Positions 1 through 12,662 of a DNA stretch of 64,000 nucleotides are shown here, piece by piece; the stretch's first letter is position 1; the number at the start of each line of letters is the position of its first letter. The translations under genes and the position numbers were made by a program. Below the pieces are notes generated by a model, which worked only from the letters and a program-made list of their open reading frames with translations, searched no databases and had not been told where the DNA came from. Source of the stretch: Alectoria sarmentosa (Eukaryota; Ascomycota; Lecanoromycetes; Lecanorales; Parmeliaceae); the NCBI GenBank assembly GCA_009733775.1, contig WOGZ01000037.1, positions 62,001 to 126,000 on the forward strand, in the 5' to 3' direction.

Positions 1-315
1 CGACTTACCCCCCTCTTCCTCCTTGACCGACGAACACGAGCTTTTTCTTATGTCACGGTAATGTTGAGACCCCTGCGCTTTGCAAGTTGGGTCCGAAGCA
101 GCTTGCTCAGATATGGCGCGCTTGTCGGCAATGGTACCGGTCCGGCCGATATTGGTGCATTCTGCAGGAAGTGGCTCATGCGCAAAGTCTGGGGTAAAAC
201 GCGGAGATGAAATGCTTCTATTGGTGAGTGTGCGAGAGTCTGCTGCCAGGTATCGACTTGTAGTCGTTGAGTTTGTCGGCTCTGTCTCGCGGTAAGATGA
301 GGGGATCGAGACCAT
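1..315 (-). CDS. Partial 5' exon of an unknown protein, cut by the window edge
   Basis: On the minus strand an ATG at 315 opens a frame with no stop for 102 codons. It ends at a canonical GTAAGT splice donor (complement of bases 3-8), so the exon is 315..9 and leaves one base of phase. The rest of the gene lies left of the window. The encoded segment is rich in Ser, Thr and Ala, has three Cys, and ends in a Lys/Glu-rich stretch. I see no signal peptide, membrane segment or known motif. The start is the first ATG in this frame. Other open frames on the same strand (up to base 610) end in stops inside this exon and look like chance. Function is unknown. The donor and the unbroken frame are seen directly; that it is a gene is inference. 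Confidence 0.5.
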   Translation of the reverse strand, partial: MVSIPSSYRETEPTNSTTTSRYLAADSRTLTNRSISSPRFTPDFAHEPLPAECTNIGRTGTIADKRAISEQAASDPTCKAQGSQHYRDIRKSSCSSVKEEEGGKS

Positions 316-1295
316 GCTGTGTTGTTAGATCTTTGGCTTCGGTGCTTGAGATGCGGCGTCGAGGAGACGCGACAAGAGCTTGCAAGGTTGAAGAGACTGA
401 TGGGTATATGTAGGAGAGGACTAAGTGATACCAAGAAATGTAGAAGCTTCTCTGCTGCTGAGGGGTAACAGGCACTGGTGGTTGTAGAGACAGATGACAA
501 GAGGTCGGAAAGAGTATATCCTCCTTAGTTACCCAGATGGTAAGAGCACAATAATGAAGGGAAGGCGTTGGATGTTGTAGAGTGTTTGGAGTGTTGAACA
601 AGCTTTGCAAGATCCAATCATGCTGATAAGTTGTTGCATCATCCCGCCCTTGGATGAGTCGTCTCCCTGATGTCCTGTCAAATGTGCACGCTCTGACATA
701 ATAAGAACTCTGGGGCCCCGATCAATCGTCCACGTGCCAGTTCCGAGCTTTTCAATCCGTCTCAAAGAATACAAGATGAGAATCCCCAGGCCGGGAGACA
801 TATCCTCTCTCTCGCATTCATGACTTTCATGACTTGAGGGCGAGCTAATGGAGATTGCCAAGACGTGAAGTCGTGGAGAGAGGCGAATTGAAAGGCGACT
901 TGTAAGGTGCGGTTAACTACGGAGAGTTTTCCGAAAAGTGGCAAAAAAACGTTGATCTAACCAGATGCATCAAACCATCCAGACCAGCGTTTTGAAGAGA
1001 CGCTCAGACCCCTTGTGACCATCTGCGCAGCTACCATTAAGACCACGAGTCTGGGGTAAGTGCACCCAAGCGTCCATTCCAGAGGCTAATCGCTCTGTAG
1101 GAAGTATGTAGGAAGCATGAACCCATCCCATCTAATCTTCAAAACTATCCATAGGCTCGCATGCGTCTCCTGATATCCCTTCTTGGCTAGTCCAATTACC
1201 CCAGCTTCCTACCTTTATCCACCCTCCTAAATTGGTTACAGCGTTCTGGAGATTCCCCCCCCCGGGACCCTCCCAAAAAGGGCCACATCTCATCA
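316..1295. other. Intergenic, no supported gene
   Basis: This is the upstream region of the left-edge gene and the 3' side of the large minus-strand gene ending at 1296. Short open frames here have no coding character. A run of nine C at 1255-1263 reads as G9 in the 3' UTR of that gene, 32 bases past its stop. Confidence 0.6.
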
Positions 1296-3988
1296 TCACA
1301 CTTTCCCTCGACCTTTAGGCGCTGGCGTCCCATTCGAAGTACCCACAACCGCCGTCCTTCTCTTGGCTGCTGGCGTCCCATTCCCTGCCCCTAGTCCTCG
1401 CAATCTACGCACTTTCCGTCGCTTCTCTTCTGCGTCATCTGCTTCTCCTTTCGCGTCCTGGTAAGACGCGAGTCTCTCGGCCCACGCCACCGATTTCGCT
1501 TTCTCTGCTCCTTCTTTAGCCGTGTCTGCCAGATCTGCGCTTTCTGTAGGGAGATCCTTCAGAGCCAGAAGAGGCGGCTTCGATTGACCCTTGTTTCGTC
1601 GAGTGTTCGCGCGAGTACTTACTGCCAGTTCCTGGGCTTGTGACTTCTGCAATACAACAGGATCTGCACCATCTGCTCTCCTTACTGGAATGAAGCTTGG
1701 CCCGCCTGGAGGTGCTTTCGATGGTGCAGGTAGACGAGTCCTCGCGCTGCGTCGGCAGGATGCAGGCTCTGCAGTGAGCTCTTCACCGTCGTCAAACTCG
1801 AGTGCCTCCGCCTTCGGCTTGCCGGGTGGGGTGCCAGGTCGATTAGCAACATTTCGGGGCTTCTGTGGCGATGAAGCATGGCCATCTTGAGACCCGTGCG
1901 GCTTACGCGGAGAACGACGTGGAGAATGTTGCGGTATCGGAGCATCTGGCGCTGATAAGATAGGCCTCTGTGCAGCCTTTCTAGCTTGCGCGCGATTAAG
2001 GAAATCTTTGAGCATGCTAGTGTCGTCACTAAATCGAGCTCCTGATCGCGTCTTCTGATTAGGCGTCTGCTCTTTGGTGGCCTCCATCGCCTGTGATACG
2101 TCTTCAAGTTCTATTCTCGCAAGGACTTCATTGGCCTTGTCCATAGCCTCCATCCCATGATCGTTATCCGGAGTCTCATCAAGCAGGGGCTGGCTTGCGT
2201 CAGCGAGATCTGGATGCTCGTAGACCATGATGGCTTCCATGGCTCTATGCAGATCCTTCTCGACCTTGGTGTCATCTACAGCAGGCAAAACAGCTTCCGC
2301 ACCAGTAACGATGCCCATGTCAAGGCCGGGCTCTGGGCTGCCGTGAATATTGCCTCCTATGTTGTCATCGGCTCCAAGTGCAGAGCTGCTGCTTGGAAGA
2401 GTACTAATATCAATGAGCCGAGCATCCAGATTTTCGTCGCTGCGATCTGCGTTGGTCTCCGCGATGACCTTTTGAAGAATCTGTCTTTCTTGCAAAGTGT
2501 CCCTACGTTGTAGTGTATCCCTCTTCTTTGGGGTCTTGCTCTTTCGTGTTGCTTTCTTCTTGCCAGGACTTTCTTTTTGTCTCAAGCTTTCTCTTCTGAG
2601 AAGACTAGTCCCTATCTGCGGAGTTTCACATAGGTAATCTGCATGTAACGATTTCGTAGAAAGCCTAAGCTTGGGGGTACGGTAAGCGCCAGGAATTGTC
2701 ACTGCATGTGGCGACAACAGCTTTGGGTTCTTCCTAGGGCTTGCACGCTTTGGTGTCTTCACACGTGCGCTTGGCGTCAATGATGGGTGGAGATTTGGTT
2801 GTGCAAAAACCAGTCCCATTCCAGTCAATGCTTTCAGCGAATCCTTACACGGCGATGAAGACACACCATCAGTATCATGTTGCAAAGCCTCAGGTACTCT
2901 AGGAGAGTGAGTTGCACTTGACGACAGAGCACTCCCACTCTCAACGGTTATGGTTCCTTCGGCATTCAGTGTCTCTTCGTGACGGGATGTAGAAGGGACA
3001 GGGACATCTGCTGCTGATGGTGCATCGGAACCCATGTTGTCTGCGTCCTCAGGGACCGCCTGCGTACTGGCAATGTCGTCCTCCATTATGATGGATTCGT
3101 CAGCAATGGTGACAACCTCGGATAAGCTTATGGTTTCAGGCTCAAGAGAAACCTCATCTGCTGAAATAGCTTGATCATCACTAGTGGTAGTCTCAGACGA
3201 TGTTACGCATTCAATCTCAGGAATTGTTTCATCTTTTTGGACCTCGTCCGACTGTCCTGGTTGACTTATGGCTGCAATCTCCACTGTCTCTGCAGCATGA
3301 TCACCTGAGGTTAATAGCTCACGAACCTCCTCCAAAGCAGGGCTTTCTCGTGCGTGAAGTGTATCATTTTGCACAGCATTAAGAGATTCTTTGAAGATCC
3401 TCGGCTTATTGTCATCAGCACTTCGTGTCTTGACTCTCGCATTATCAGGCTTGAGGCTCTTCATGCTTGCCTGTTTGCCTATACAGTACCACTATCAGTT
3501 CCTCGCCTTCATCGTAGAAGGTACTTTTCGGCAATACTCACGCTTCGGAGTGCCTGCATTCTCCTGATCAAGCAACGTAGTGGAATACTGAGCCGCCTTG
3601 CTTTCTTTCCCATTGTTCTCAACCTTCGGCACATCCTTTAAACGCAAGCGCTTCACAGGCCTTGGGGTATTCGAAGCATCGCCCAGTGCTTGCCGAATTA
3701 CCTCAACTTCTTCCGGTCCATCCTTACTCCCTGCTTTCTGTGGAGCTTCATAACGCTTCCACACCTTGCGCCCATGGTGACGAGCTAAGATAGGAGATTT
3801 GGGCGCGCGTTCCCATGCGCGTGGTCGCGATTTGGGAGCTTCGTCGTTGAGAGGGAAGACGCCTTCTGTGGGATTCCTGAAGATAGAGAGGATCTTAGCA
3901 GAAGAGCAATGAAAGAAACTTTTTGAGGAAATTGGGAAAGCTTGGAAGGAGCAACCCACCAGGAGGAAAGTGCTCCCCGGTCAGTCAT
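1296..3988 (-). CDS. Large disordered, probably nuclear protein of unknown function
   Basis: A three-exon model: 3988..3960, 3876..3542 and 3478..1296, with introns of 83 bp (GTGGGT donor, TTCAG acceptor) and 63 bp (GTGAGT donor, TATAG acceptor). Phases match, giving 848 residues from the ATG at 3988. The protein is largely low complexity. A conserved-looking N-terminal segment rich in Arg and Trp (about residues 11-50) is followed by acidic Glu/Ser/Thr-rich sequence. Basic Ser-Pro-Arg-Lys patches come next, including two RRDTLQ-like repeats and several SPRK/SPRR motifs typical of chromatin or cell-cycle-kinase targets. The C terminus is Lys/Arg-rich. No catalytic domain is visible. The gene diverges from mrp10 across about 310 bp, so the two may share a promoter. 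I do not recognise the family; a nuclear role is inferred only from composition. Confidence 0.75.
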
Positions 3989-4300
3989 GATAATTCAAGC
4001 GCGACTGACGGGAAAGAAGATGCTCGCCTAATGTATCACCAACTGTGGTTGTTCATATACATATATCAATGGCCGTAGAAATACAAGATGAGAAGTGTAA
4101 TAAATCCTGCGACACGGAGCATGAAGAAGCAGAGAAAGTAAACATTGGACAGCCCAGGGAGCTGCTAGCGGCTTGGCGTCGATTTCGCCGACTCGCCGAC
4201 TTCGACAAATGTTCGAGATCGCGCGAGGATCTGGAGCGTTGAAGAAGCTGTCCAATGTATCAACGATAAAATCTCTTCTTCACCTGTTGAAACCACAATC

Positions 4301-4752
4301 ATGCCTCCGAAGGGTGGTAGCACGAAGCTCGCCCCTCCCCGCCTCCCTCCCCTCCCCAAACTCCGCGTCCGGCGACCAAATAGACCTGGAGAAAACCCCT
4401 GCGTCGGGATCATGACTTCGGTACTTGGTATATCTGCTTTCTTTCCTAGGGAGATGAGGCTCGGTGCTGATTTTCTGTTTACAGGATGTTGGGCATCGTC
4501 AGGGAACGCAGCAGCAGGATGCCAGCAATTGGAGCAGTCGTTGAGGGCTTGTATGGATGCGCCGGTAAGCTTCCTCCCTTTTTTCCTGGATGCTGTGCAA
4601 GGTGGCGAGACGAAAGCGAATTGGAAGAAAGGAGAAATACTAAGTTGTGGTGGGTGGAACAGAGACCGAAGACTGGGAAGAAGAACACGATCAATTACCA
4701 TCTCATGAGGTTGTATCCGAAGATCAAAGGGCCGACTAGGCAGGGCAAATGA
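4301..4752 (+). CDS. mrp10: Mitochondrial small-subunit ribosomal protein mS37 (Mrp10)
   Basis: Three exons, 4301..4427, 4485..4564 and 4663..4752, give 98 residues. Introns are 57 bp (GTATAT donor, TTTACAG) and 98 bp (GTAAGC donor, GAACAG). The N-terminal LRVRRPNRP segment, the paired cysteines of the small twin CX9C-type (CHCH) fold (CVGIMTSVLGC and CQQLEQSLRAC) and the NTINYHL motif near the end match Mrp10. In the family this protein is imported by the Mia40 disulfide relay and sits in the mitoribosomal small subunit. Length equals the usual 95-100 residues. The start is the only ATG before the conserved Arg-rich motif. The gene is convergent with the acyltransferase gene (stops 344 bp apart) and divergent from the disordered-protein gene. 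Confidence 0.93.
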
Positions 4753-5095
4753 AACGAAAGAGAAAAGAGCGCATAGGAGAAAGGCACATGTAGACTACAT
4801 TTTCCAACTTTTGGGGGCGAGATAGTTGTGGGGCATGTACGTTGAAGCCGGGGCACGATAAAGACCATTCACGGCGTTGTTTGGGGTGGGCATTCCAAGG
4901 CGCATTAGGGTTATGTAGGTATCGACGTCGAAACTGAACATTACCTCCATCAGAATGTTGTACAGGGTCAAAATGTAGCCCAATTCGAATCTCCAAATCA
5001 AAGCCAAAAGTGCTATAGAGTACCATGCACCATCAAAACACCATGCTAAAAGAAACCTAAGCACCTCATCCATTTCATCCAAGAAGAAGCCAACA

Positions 5096-7454
5096 CTAAA
5101 TGCCCTTCCTTCCTTCAGGAGCACTATCCGGCGTCGTGCTCCCAGTCTCACTATTCGCAAAGTCATCCTCACTTTTTCTCCTCCTCTGCTTGCCCCTCTC
5201 TCTCATCGCGCCTCTTATCTTCTTACTAACCTCATCCAGACTTTCCTTCGAGCTAATCGTGCTAAAGCCATTTACAGAAAATCCTGCACTACCAGCTTTC
5301 CCACCACTCGAGCTACTTCGGCTGTGACTTCGACTTGGAGGCCGAGAAGCGAATAGGCCAATGTTGCCTAGATCGTGAAATGATTCGTTGCGCGGTAGGT
5401 AGCTTTGGGTTGAGGAGCCGCCTTCGACGATTGCTAGGCCTCCATTGGCATTGCTGCGGATTGGAGGCGTTGGAAAGCCGGATGAGCACCGAGAATGGGT
5501 GCGTGGAGATTTGGGGGTTCTGGGTTCTTGGAGAGCGCCGTCGCGGAAGGGGTCGGCAATAATGCGGGCCGAATCAAAGTCTGGGAACATTTCCGGTCCC
5601 AGAGTGTTGATGACCTCTGTGACTTCATGAGAGAGCGTGGCGCGCTTCTCGCGGAGTTTCTGTAGGGTATTTGCTGAAGTAGGATAGAGAGATAGGACGA
5701 GAGGGCGAAGCGATTTGACGATGTCCATACCAATCTCGCCAATGCGGAGAGCGGCGAAGGTTATGGATGGGAAGAAGAATATGCCGAACACAACGACCGT
5801 CCATAGGGGGACCCATTCTGGCATGTAGCCCTGGACCCTGTTTCGGTGAGTCCAATAGATCAAAAGAATCGTGTAAGTAGCGTAAAGAATAGGGGCAAAG
5901 GCGAGAGCGACGAGCAGCTTCCAGGTGGCCATAACGTCGCGCCCTTGAAGCTTCACTGTAGACGCCGCTAAGGCTTCACGAGATTTCTTGATGGAGATGA
6001 TCTTCGAACATAGGAAGACCGGTGCAAAGAGGACCAGGCCTGGCAACGTCCCAATGGTCAACACACCAAGCTTTCCAAGCCTGTAAATGAGTGTAAAGAC
6101 GACTTTGGGAATTGAAAACTTTGCGTATTCGACCTGATGATCTCGCACACCAAGGAGCCAGAGCTGTTTGTTGTATTCGTTGACGGACTTCTTAAGGTTG
6201 ACAATCCTGGGATCATCTTTGTGCTGAGTATATCCCTTTACCAGCCGCCGATTGAGCTCAACAATCATTGGAAGTGGCAATTTCTTGCTCGTGGGATTGT
6301 ATAGCCGCCGAGCTGCTTGGATCAACTACGGAATATCAGCATAGAGCCACGTTTGTCAGTCTCAGTTGTACGCACCATTAATGTGTCGTAGTCAGGACTC
6401 GTCACGGTCACCGCGACTAAAGCCTGATACACAATCTCCAGCAACTGGCGTGTTGCTTCTCGTCTCTCACCACTTTTGTACAGCTCCACGAGCTCAGTTG
6501 GCACATCAACAGGGGGACCAAATTCGACCACGGCTCGTGATCTGAACTTATGTGCATGGAAATAGTTCATGCCACAAGGAACGATCTTGACGCCTGAATG
6601 CGGGTTTGCTGCCAACGATCCAAGAGCCATTATCGCGACGCCGGGCTTCAAGGGCAGCAATTCTGTTCTATCGTGGCTTCCACCTTCAGGAAAGATACCA
6701 ACGCAGCCGCCACTTTGGAGCCTTTCAAAAACAGCATCATACACCAACGACTGATCAACCTTCGGCGCAGTTTTGTAGCTTGTCCCTTGGAAATACTGTT
6801 TTTCTACATCGCTGGTCTCCACCTTGTTCTCTCCGCCATCGACTTTGGTCTTCCCCGTCAGCTGCTCAATTGCCGTACTGCCCTTGAACTCCTTCTTCAA
6901 CTTGATCTCCTCATTCCCATGGATTTCCAGGATCTCTGAGTTCGCCGCAGTACCATTCACAGACGGCAAAACCAGTAGTCCTCCAATCTGGCACTCCTTC
7001 TCAAACATTGTGCCATCTCCTCGTACCAACGTAGGATCATTCTTCGCGTCCGCAAGGTATATTCTGCCCGTGCCAGGCTTCGTGCTATCCAATGCCCTTC
7101 CCACGGGAACCGCCCCAGCTGCTCTGGCTAGGCCGCCAATGAATTTTCTTCTCATAGATTTCTCAGCAATAAGCCAGGCTATGCGGCGGCCTGCTTCCAT
7201 TTTGATTACTCGCATCAGGATGAGGGGATCGACGAACTGCTGTATTTAGTGAAACTCCACAGGACAGCATAAAATCCGCTCACCTGGTTAGCATGAGGGG
7301 CCGCAACAAAAATGATGGGCCCCCTTCTGGGCACTTTCCATGATCCTCGAGGGTGCACTTCTCTGAAGAAGAGATCTATCAGGACGGACATAACCCAGAG
7401 TATCAAGTCGTATACCCAATTGACCATGGGCACTAATTCCTTCTTCCTTGCCAT
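5096..7454 (-). CDS. Glycerol-3-phosphate / dihydroxyacetone-phosphate acyltransferase (Sct1/Gpt2 type)
   Basis: Exons 7454..7284, 7236..6376 and 6325..5096 give 753 residues, close to yeast Sct1 and Gpt2. Introns are 47 bp (GTGAGC) and 50 bp (GTGCGT). The family catalyses the first acylation of glycerolipid synthesis in the ER membrane. The acyltransferase block is clear: APHANQ with the catalytic His at about 54 followed by VDP (Asp about 60), and FPEGGSHD at about 239-246. An insertion of about 100 residues between them is usual for the fungal family. Three hydrophobic segments lie around 418-449, 480-500 and 515-536. The C-terminal tail is Ser/Arg-rich and looks phosphorylatable, as in the yeast enzymes. 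The start is the first ATG; an upstream in-frame GTG at 7469 is not a likely eukaryotic start. Sct1 versus Gpt2 cannot be told apart; filamentous ascomycetes may have one or both. Confidence 0.93.
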
Positions 7455-8095
7455 TTTGGCCGACTCCACTTTATAGTGTCTTTCCGCGCCTTCTTCGTAA
7501 TGGCCCAGTCAGCAGATTACGGTGCATCGAGCAAGTGCAATTGCTGTAGATGCCCAAGAAAGTCCGTGAGGGAAAAGCGGGCAAGACTTCTAAGACGCGG
7601 ATTATGAAGCAGGGGTTTCTTTGCCCGATGTTGGTCACAGAGGCAGCAGGCAGCTGGAGAGAAGACTTATGGCCTTGAGAATTTATTGGCCCTTGAGCGA
7701 ACGGGCTAGGTAGCGCATCGGTAAAGTTCAGGCGGTTTCGCGGAGATTCGCTGCCTGGGCGTTGACCGATTTTTGAACAAAGCCTTGAGTGACACGGAGA
7801 CTCTATGGGTTGGAAAAATACGCCCCTAGGTTAGCTATACGGAGGGAAAAGGCAAACATGTCGCTGTAGTGGATAGTGGCCTGGTAGGAATAGAGTTGAG
7901 TTGGAGCCAAATTCCCTAAATAACTCCCGTGTGGGGAAGAGAAGACGTCACAGTGCAGGTGTGGAGCGGATGGAGAAGGACACGACACTGCTAACTGCTT
8001 GCATGACATCCACTCATGTTCTGCTGGAGCGAGACCATGTCTGTACTAATAATACTGTTTTCTTTATAACTACATAATCCAAAGCGCCCACTCCA
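7455..8095. other. Intergenic, upstream of the acyltransferase gene
   Basis: About 640 bp between the start of the minus-strand acyltransferase gene and the 3' end of the minus-strand V-ATPase gene. No supported gene or strong repeat is visible. Confidence 0.6.
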
Positions 8096-10939
8096 TTATC
8101 CTTCATCCGCATCTTCCTCTAATAGCAACTTGAAACTAAAGGGCTCAAAAGGAACCCCGTCTCCCACGAAATGCTTGCTCATAGCCTCGACCCAATGCAA
8201 CCGTAAGCTATGCAACATAGCACTTGTACCCTCCATGACGCAGAGAATAGCAATGGTCAGGAAGAACCACATGTAGAAGAAGACCACCGTCATGATCACC
8301 CCCAGAACCCCTTCAAAGCCAAAGGCATTGCCGAGTGTCATATCCCATAAAACAACAGAGAGCTGCTGATGGGCCAGTGACAAGGCCCACAACCGCAGGT
8401 AAGATGCTGTGTGGGATACGCAGTTCAGGCAGAATTCGATAGTGTGGATCGTTTGATGGATCATCACTTCCGAAAACTCAAATTCCTCATGTTCCTCATC
8501 GCCGATATCTTCAGTAATCATTGCGTTGGCCTCGTGATCTGATCCCATGCTGTCTCGGCCGCCGTTCATGGCATGCCCATCCGCATCGTCATCGTCCAGA
8601 GCGCTGAATCTGGATGTTTCGCCAATGCCTCTGTATCCGAGTGCGCGTGCCTTATTGTGCTCATACCGCAGATACAGGGGCTTCAGAAGGAGCAGAATCG
8701 GCACACAGGCAACGGCAACTAGTAGCAATATCACCTGAACAACTGCCTGTCCCGGATAAAGTTGCTCTTCTACCGTACCCGGCTGGAGGAACATGTAGAT
8801 AAGCATGTTCAGCAGCCCGGGAGGTGATTCGCCGATTGCGTACCAGTCTATGCACCACTTGTAGACGATGGTGAAGACCAGATACCCGAAGATAGATTGG
8901 AAGAAGATCATGCCAGGCACAAAATTGCCCCAGATGTCGATGGGCGTCTTGAAATGACGTGCGTTAATCAAGGAGAGGCACAGAGAGTAAGTCATCTAAG
9001 CAAGTCAGTATCACTGCCCTGTAATTCACAAAAATAGGACATACGTGAGTCCAGCCCATTAGTATACTGAGCTTCATCTTAAAGCTGTTGGAGAAAAGTA
9101 ATTCGTTTTCCGTTCCATGCCAGCTCCAGTCGAGTCCAAATGGGTACCTGTAACCGTCCTTGAGCTGAGCTTCCACAGTCTGCCCTTCCTTGAAGTCATG
9201 TGGCCACTCCCACTGGCTGGGAAAGAGCGTGAGCGCCTTCGAGAAGGCATCATTGTAAATAAGTCCGGTATAAATGGAAAAAAGGCCCATCATCAGCATA
9301 ATATATCGCCCGTAAAAAGCCATAGCCACAAGCTCGTTGAGCTTGGTCTTTGACATAGGCTTTTCGAAATATATCATAGCAAGGGCAGCAAGGAACATCA
9401 TAGTGCCGTGCCCAAAGTCTCCGAACATGACCGCGAACATGAAGGGAAATGTTACGATAGTGGGTAGGCCAGGGTTGACTTCCGTATATTTGGCTGTCCC
9501 GTAAGCATCGATGATTGTCTGAAACGCCTCCGTGAACTTGTTCTTCTTGTTGTATGTTGGAGGTGTTTTCGAAGTCTTGATCACATTGACGATCGTAGGG
9601 ACTGATAGTCCTGCCCGGTCGTTGACGTCTTGTAAGGTGGACTTAATCAAGGACAGACCATTCGTTGGACACCAGGCCTCGGCGATCAGAGTTTTCCTGG
9701 CTTGATCGTATGAGCAGCGATTGAGTGTTTGGTACACAGCCTTCTCCTTCTTGATAACAACCATCCACGCAGCCAAACTTCTGGCAATTTGTGTCAGCTC
9801 TGCATCGAGGGTGTTCTTGGTATTGCGAAGAACGTTCGCTAGATCGCTCAGCCGGGTGTTGACTTCATGTATTTGATCTCGGCGAAGCTCGCTGTTCTCA
9901 TCTACGCTATACAGATCGGCACCTAGCGATTCTGATATTTTGCGGATCTTTGCAATGACTTCCTTGCCATGTGCAAAGATGACAAAGACGTTCTTGTGAA
10001 CTTCTTCGTTATTGACCGGGTCGATGAGGGGCTTGGGAATCTCGGATTGGTTCATGTATAGATTTCCACGTAACGTTCTCCAAAGGATACGTTCAAAAGC
10101 GGCTATCCTGCCTCGTGGTATTACTCCAGCAACGAAGCCGATGTTCATCACTGAGAGAGATGGTCCACCAGAAGCATCTCCATTTTGACCTCTTGCTTGC
10201 TGTTCAACATCTTGTAACAGCGGCACTTCGTCATTATCGCTGGATTGGCGGATTTCGTCAACATTGCCGTGGGCCTTGAAAGCCTATCAGCTTGAGCGAC
10301 AGCCTCGAAATATATGATCGAGGCGACCTACCCTGTCAAAAAACCCGCCTGCTTCCGTCAAGACCCATCGCCACTCTGTAAGCTCCACCTCCCTTTTCCT
10401 GAGCGTCTCGTAGCTGTCATTGAGAGATGCCACCCGCTGTTCTAGGCTTTGACTCTTATCGGAGAGCTCGTCAATTTCGGAAGCTGAAGGGGCGGCAAGC
10501 ATATTTGAGAATTCATGCTGCGGTCTGATAGGTATCGACTCTTTGTTAATTTGGGATCGAAAGTAGCGGAGCTGTCGCTCAACATTGTCGAGTCTTCGAA
10601 TCTCCTGGGTGAAGGTCCTTTGAAAAGCTGTAGTCTCCGAATTTAACTATCGGACACAGAATGTCAGCAAGGTCGACATGCCAGGTCTGTCCGGAAACAT
10701 CAAACTGGGTTCGCTGAGGATACTGCGGTTTAAGGATTCACCTAGCCCTCATGGACTCAAGGTTGGCAGCCTGCTGCCCCAGTCCAGCACCAGGGAGAGG
10801 CAATACGTACATCTCGGAATTGGACCTCGCCCACTTCACCCAGAGCACTGACGACCTCTCGACCAATCTCGTTCGCAATGTAGAGCTGGGTCAAGGACAT
10901 GTCGCAGGAGCGGAAGAGGGTATCCTTGGGGACCGCCAT
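8096..10939 (-). CDS. vph1: V-type proton ATPase subunit a (Vph1/Stv1 family)
   Basis: Four exons, 10939..10811, 10646..10332, 10283..9045 and 8995..8096, give 860 residues (yeast Vph1 is 840). Introns are 164, 48 and 49 bp with good donors (GTACGT, GTAGGT, GTATGT) and full phase agreement. Subunit a is the membrane stator of the Vo sector that forms the proton half-channels. The N-terminal half is the cytosolic part, starting with a conserved segment (FRSCDMSLTQLYI) and containing the coiled-coil RRLDNVERQLR. The C-terminal half carries the multi-span membrane domain. The essential arginine (yeast Arg735) is in YLRLWALSLAH at about residue 762. An acidic loop lies at about 695-735. Only one subunit-a gene is in the window, so vacuolar versus Golgi targeting cannot be decided. 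Confidence 0.95.
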
Positions 10940-11827
10940 GATGCGAGAGGCCGGGACGCCTTGACCACGAAGGGCTCAACTCGAGGTACGCCTCGCACAC
11001 AATTTGATGGTTTTGGCTGAGACGTCCCGGTTCTAAAGCGAGAAATGCTGGGCTCGAGGTTTGACTATGACGTTTGCTTGATATCTAATGCTTGGGTGGA
11101 GTTGCATGAATGGCAAAGACAATGAGACGCTTGCTTGATGCGGATTAGCATGCCAAGCCTTCTGAGGTCTGACGAGGTTCCGAGGCTTCGCTCTTAATCC
11201 TTCACCAATTACACGAAAGATAATTTCTTTGAGATACCATCGTCAAAGAGCAGCACTATCAATTGAGCTCAATAAAAGTATATCAATGGTCCAGTCAACA
11301 AGCGCTGACACTATCCGCTGAAAAGCAGGTCTATCAGCCCTAGTACGAATGCTGGGCTGCTCCTTTCTCTCTCTTCCATTCTCTCTCCGATTCTCCGAGC
11401 ATCATTTTCTGTTCGTTTCGCTGTATACGTTTGTTCACATGTCAGACTATGCTGCTCCGTTGCCTTTTGAAGTGAGAGCGCTCCACAGTCTCGGAATAAC
11501 TCTTTTGCGTAGAACACACTTGGAAGCATCTAGTGCTTCTCGGCTGCTATCATGGGGATCGAACAGACTCTCGCCACTCCTTTCGCTGTAAAGGGTCCGT
11601 CATGAGACAACAAGGACGGGTGATAGATCGGAATGAAGATTGGCCTTTACATTCGTACTCAAGCGTGTGGAAGTTGAGATTATGATTCTCTTTGTTCGGT
11701 AGCTGTTGAGAGGATGTACAGGTTCGAGGAGGACACAGACTGACAGTGGCATGCTATTAAATCCGTATGCTTCAAATCTCTAGTAACGCCGTCCGAATCA
11801 CCCGCGCTCAGTCATCTCTCGAAAATC
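10940..11827. other. Intergenic, upstream of the V-ATPase gene
   Basis: Holds the upstream region of the V-ATPase gene and the 3' side of the next minus-strand gene. Short open frames on both strands (for example around 11311-11591) lack coding character. No repeat is seen. Confidence 0.55.
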
Positions 11828-12662
11828 CTACCGCAACGCCTCCAAAACAGATCCATTGCCCAATCCGACGACAGAACTGTTCCCAATATCTAACACCAGT
11901 CTGTCGCCTAGCTCACTCAACAAACTCATCTCTCTAGCATACCGATCCCATTTACTTCCTGTTCCCCAAATTGCAATACCGATCCCAAAGTCTCTTCCCA
12001 AAACCGCATAACCGCACCCGTTTTCACAAGTCGCTCTCACATACTCCGCCGGCTCAATCAAGTCCTTCCGAGTACTCGTATCTTTGTTCCGCCACTTCCC
12101 TATCACTAAATGTTTTCGAAGTTAGAATGTCTCTTTTGAGATCGGATTCGAGTCACGAAACACGTTCCGGAAGTCTTTAACCCCTGCGACAAGTCTCACA
12201 ACTCAAGATACAGTACGAATCAGGAAGACATGGCTCACCCGAGTCCGGCAGTCCAGGAAATTGGCCTATACTACTTCGCTCAAACATCTTCATCATGACA
12301 ATCGCGACTACGCAGTCCCCACTTACATAGCGTTTAGGAAGGGTGAGGAGGGAAGGCGCTCCAGGGAAGTAGGCGGTGGACCGTCCGCCAGGCTTGTAAG
12401 TGAAAGTACCTGTGTGGAGGCCCCAGGTCGAAGAGTCGTCAGAGAGAGCGACAAGGGCATTTTCGCAGGATGAGGCGATGTGCAGGGCTCGAGGGTTCCA
12501 GTTTGGATCGGACACGCAGTGACGGTATGACCAAGGTCTGGTGGGGACCGTGAGGGAGAGGGATGGAGTGAGAGCAAGAGATTGGATGTGATGGATGAAG
12601 AGGCTCATAAGAAACAAGAGGATCTCACAAGGAGATGGTTTCCTTGTACGTACAGCCGTCAT
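11828..12662 (-). CDS. Small secreted protein of unknown function
   Basis: Two exons, 12662..12239 and 12105..11828, are joined across a 133-bp intron (GTGAGC donor, TTTAG acceptor) in phase, giving 233 residues. After a short basic start, residues about 13-30 form a hydrophobic segment (ILLFLMSLFIHHIQSLA) that reads as a signal peptide. The mature part has several Cys, one in the YVSGDCVVAI context and two in ATCENGCGYAVLG, consistent with disulfides in an extracellular protein. I do not recognise a catalytic motif. The layout resembles the abundant small secreted proteins of filamentous ascomycetes, so extracellular location is inferred. Start is the first ATG in frame. Confidence 0.72.

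Noticed and set aside
4795..5172. Minus-strand frame downstream of the acyltransferase stop.
   Set aside because: It overlaps the end of the acyltransferase gene in another phase, uses its 3' UTR, and has no recognisable domain.
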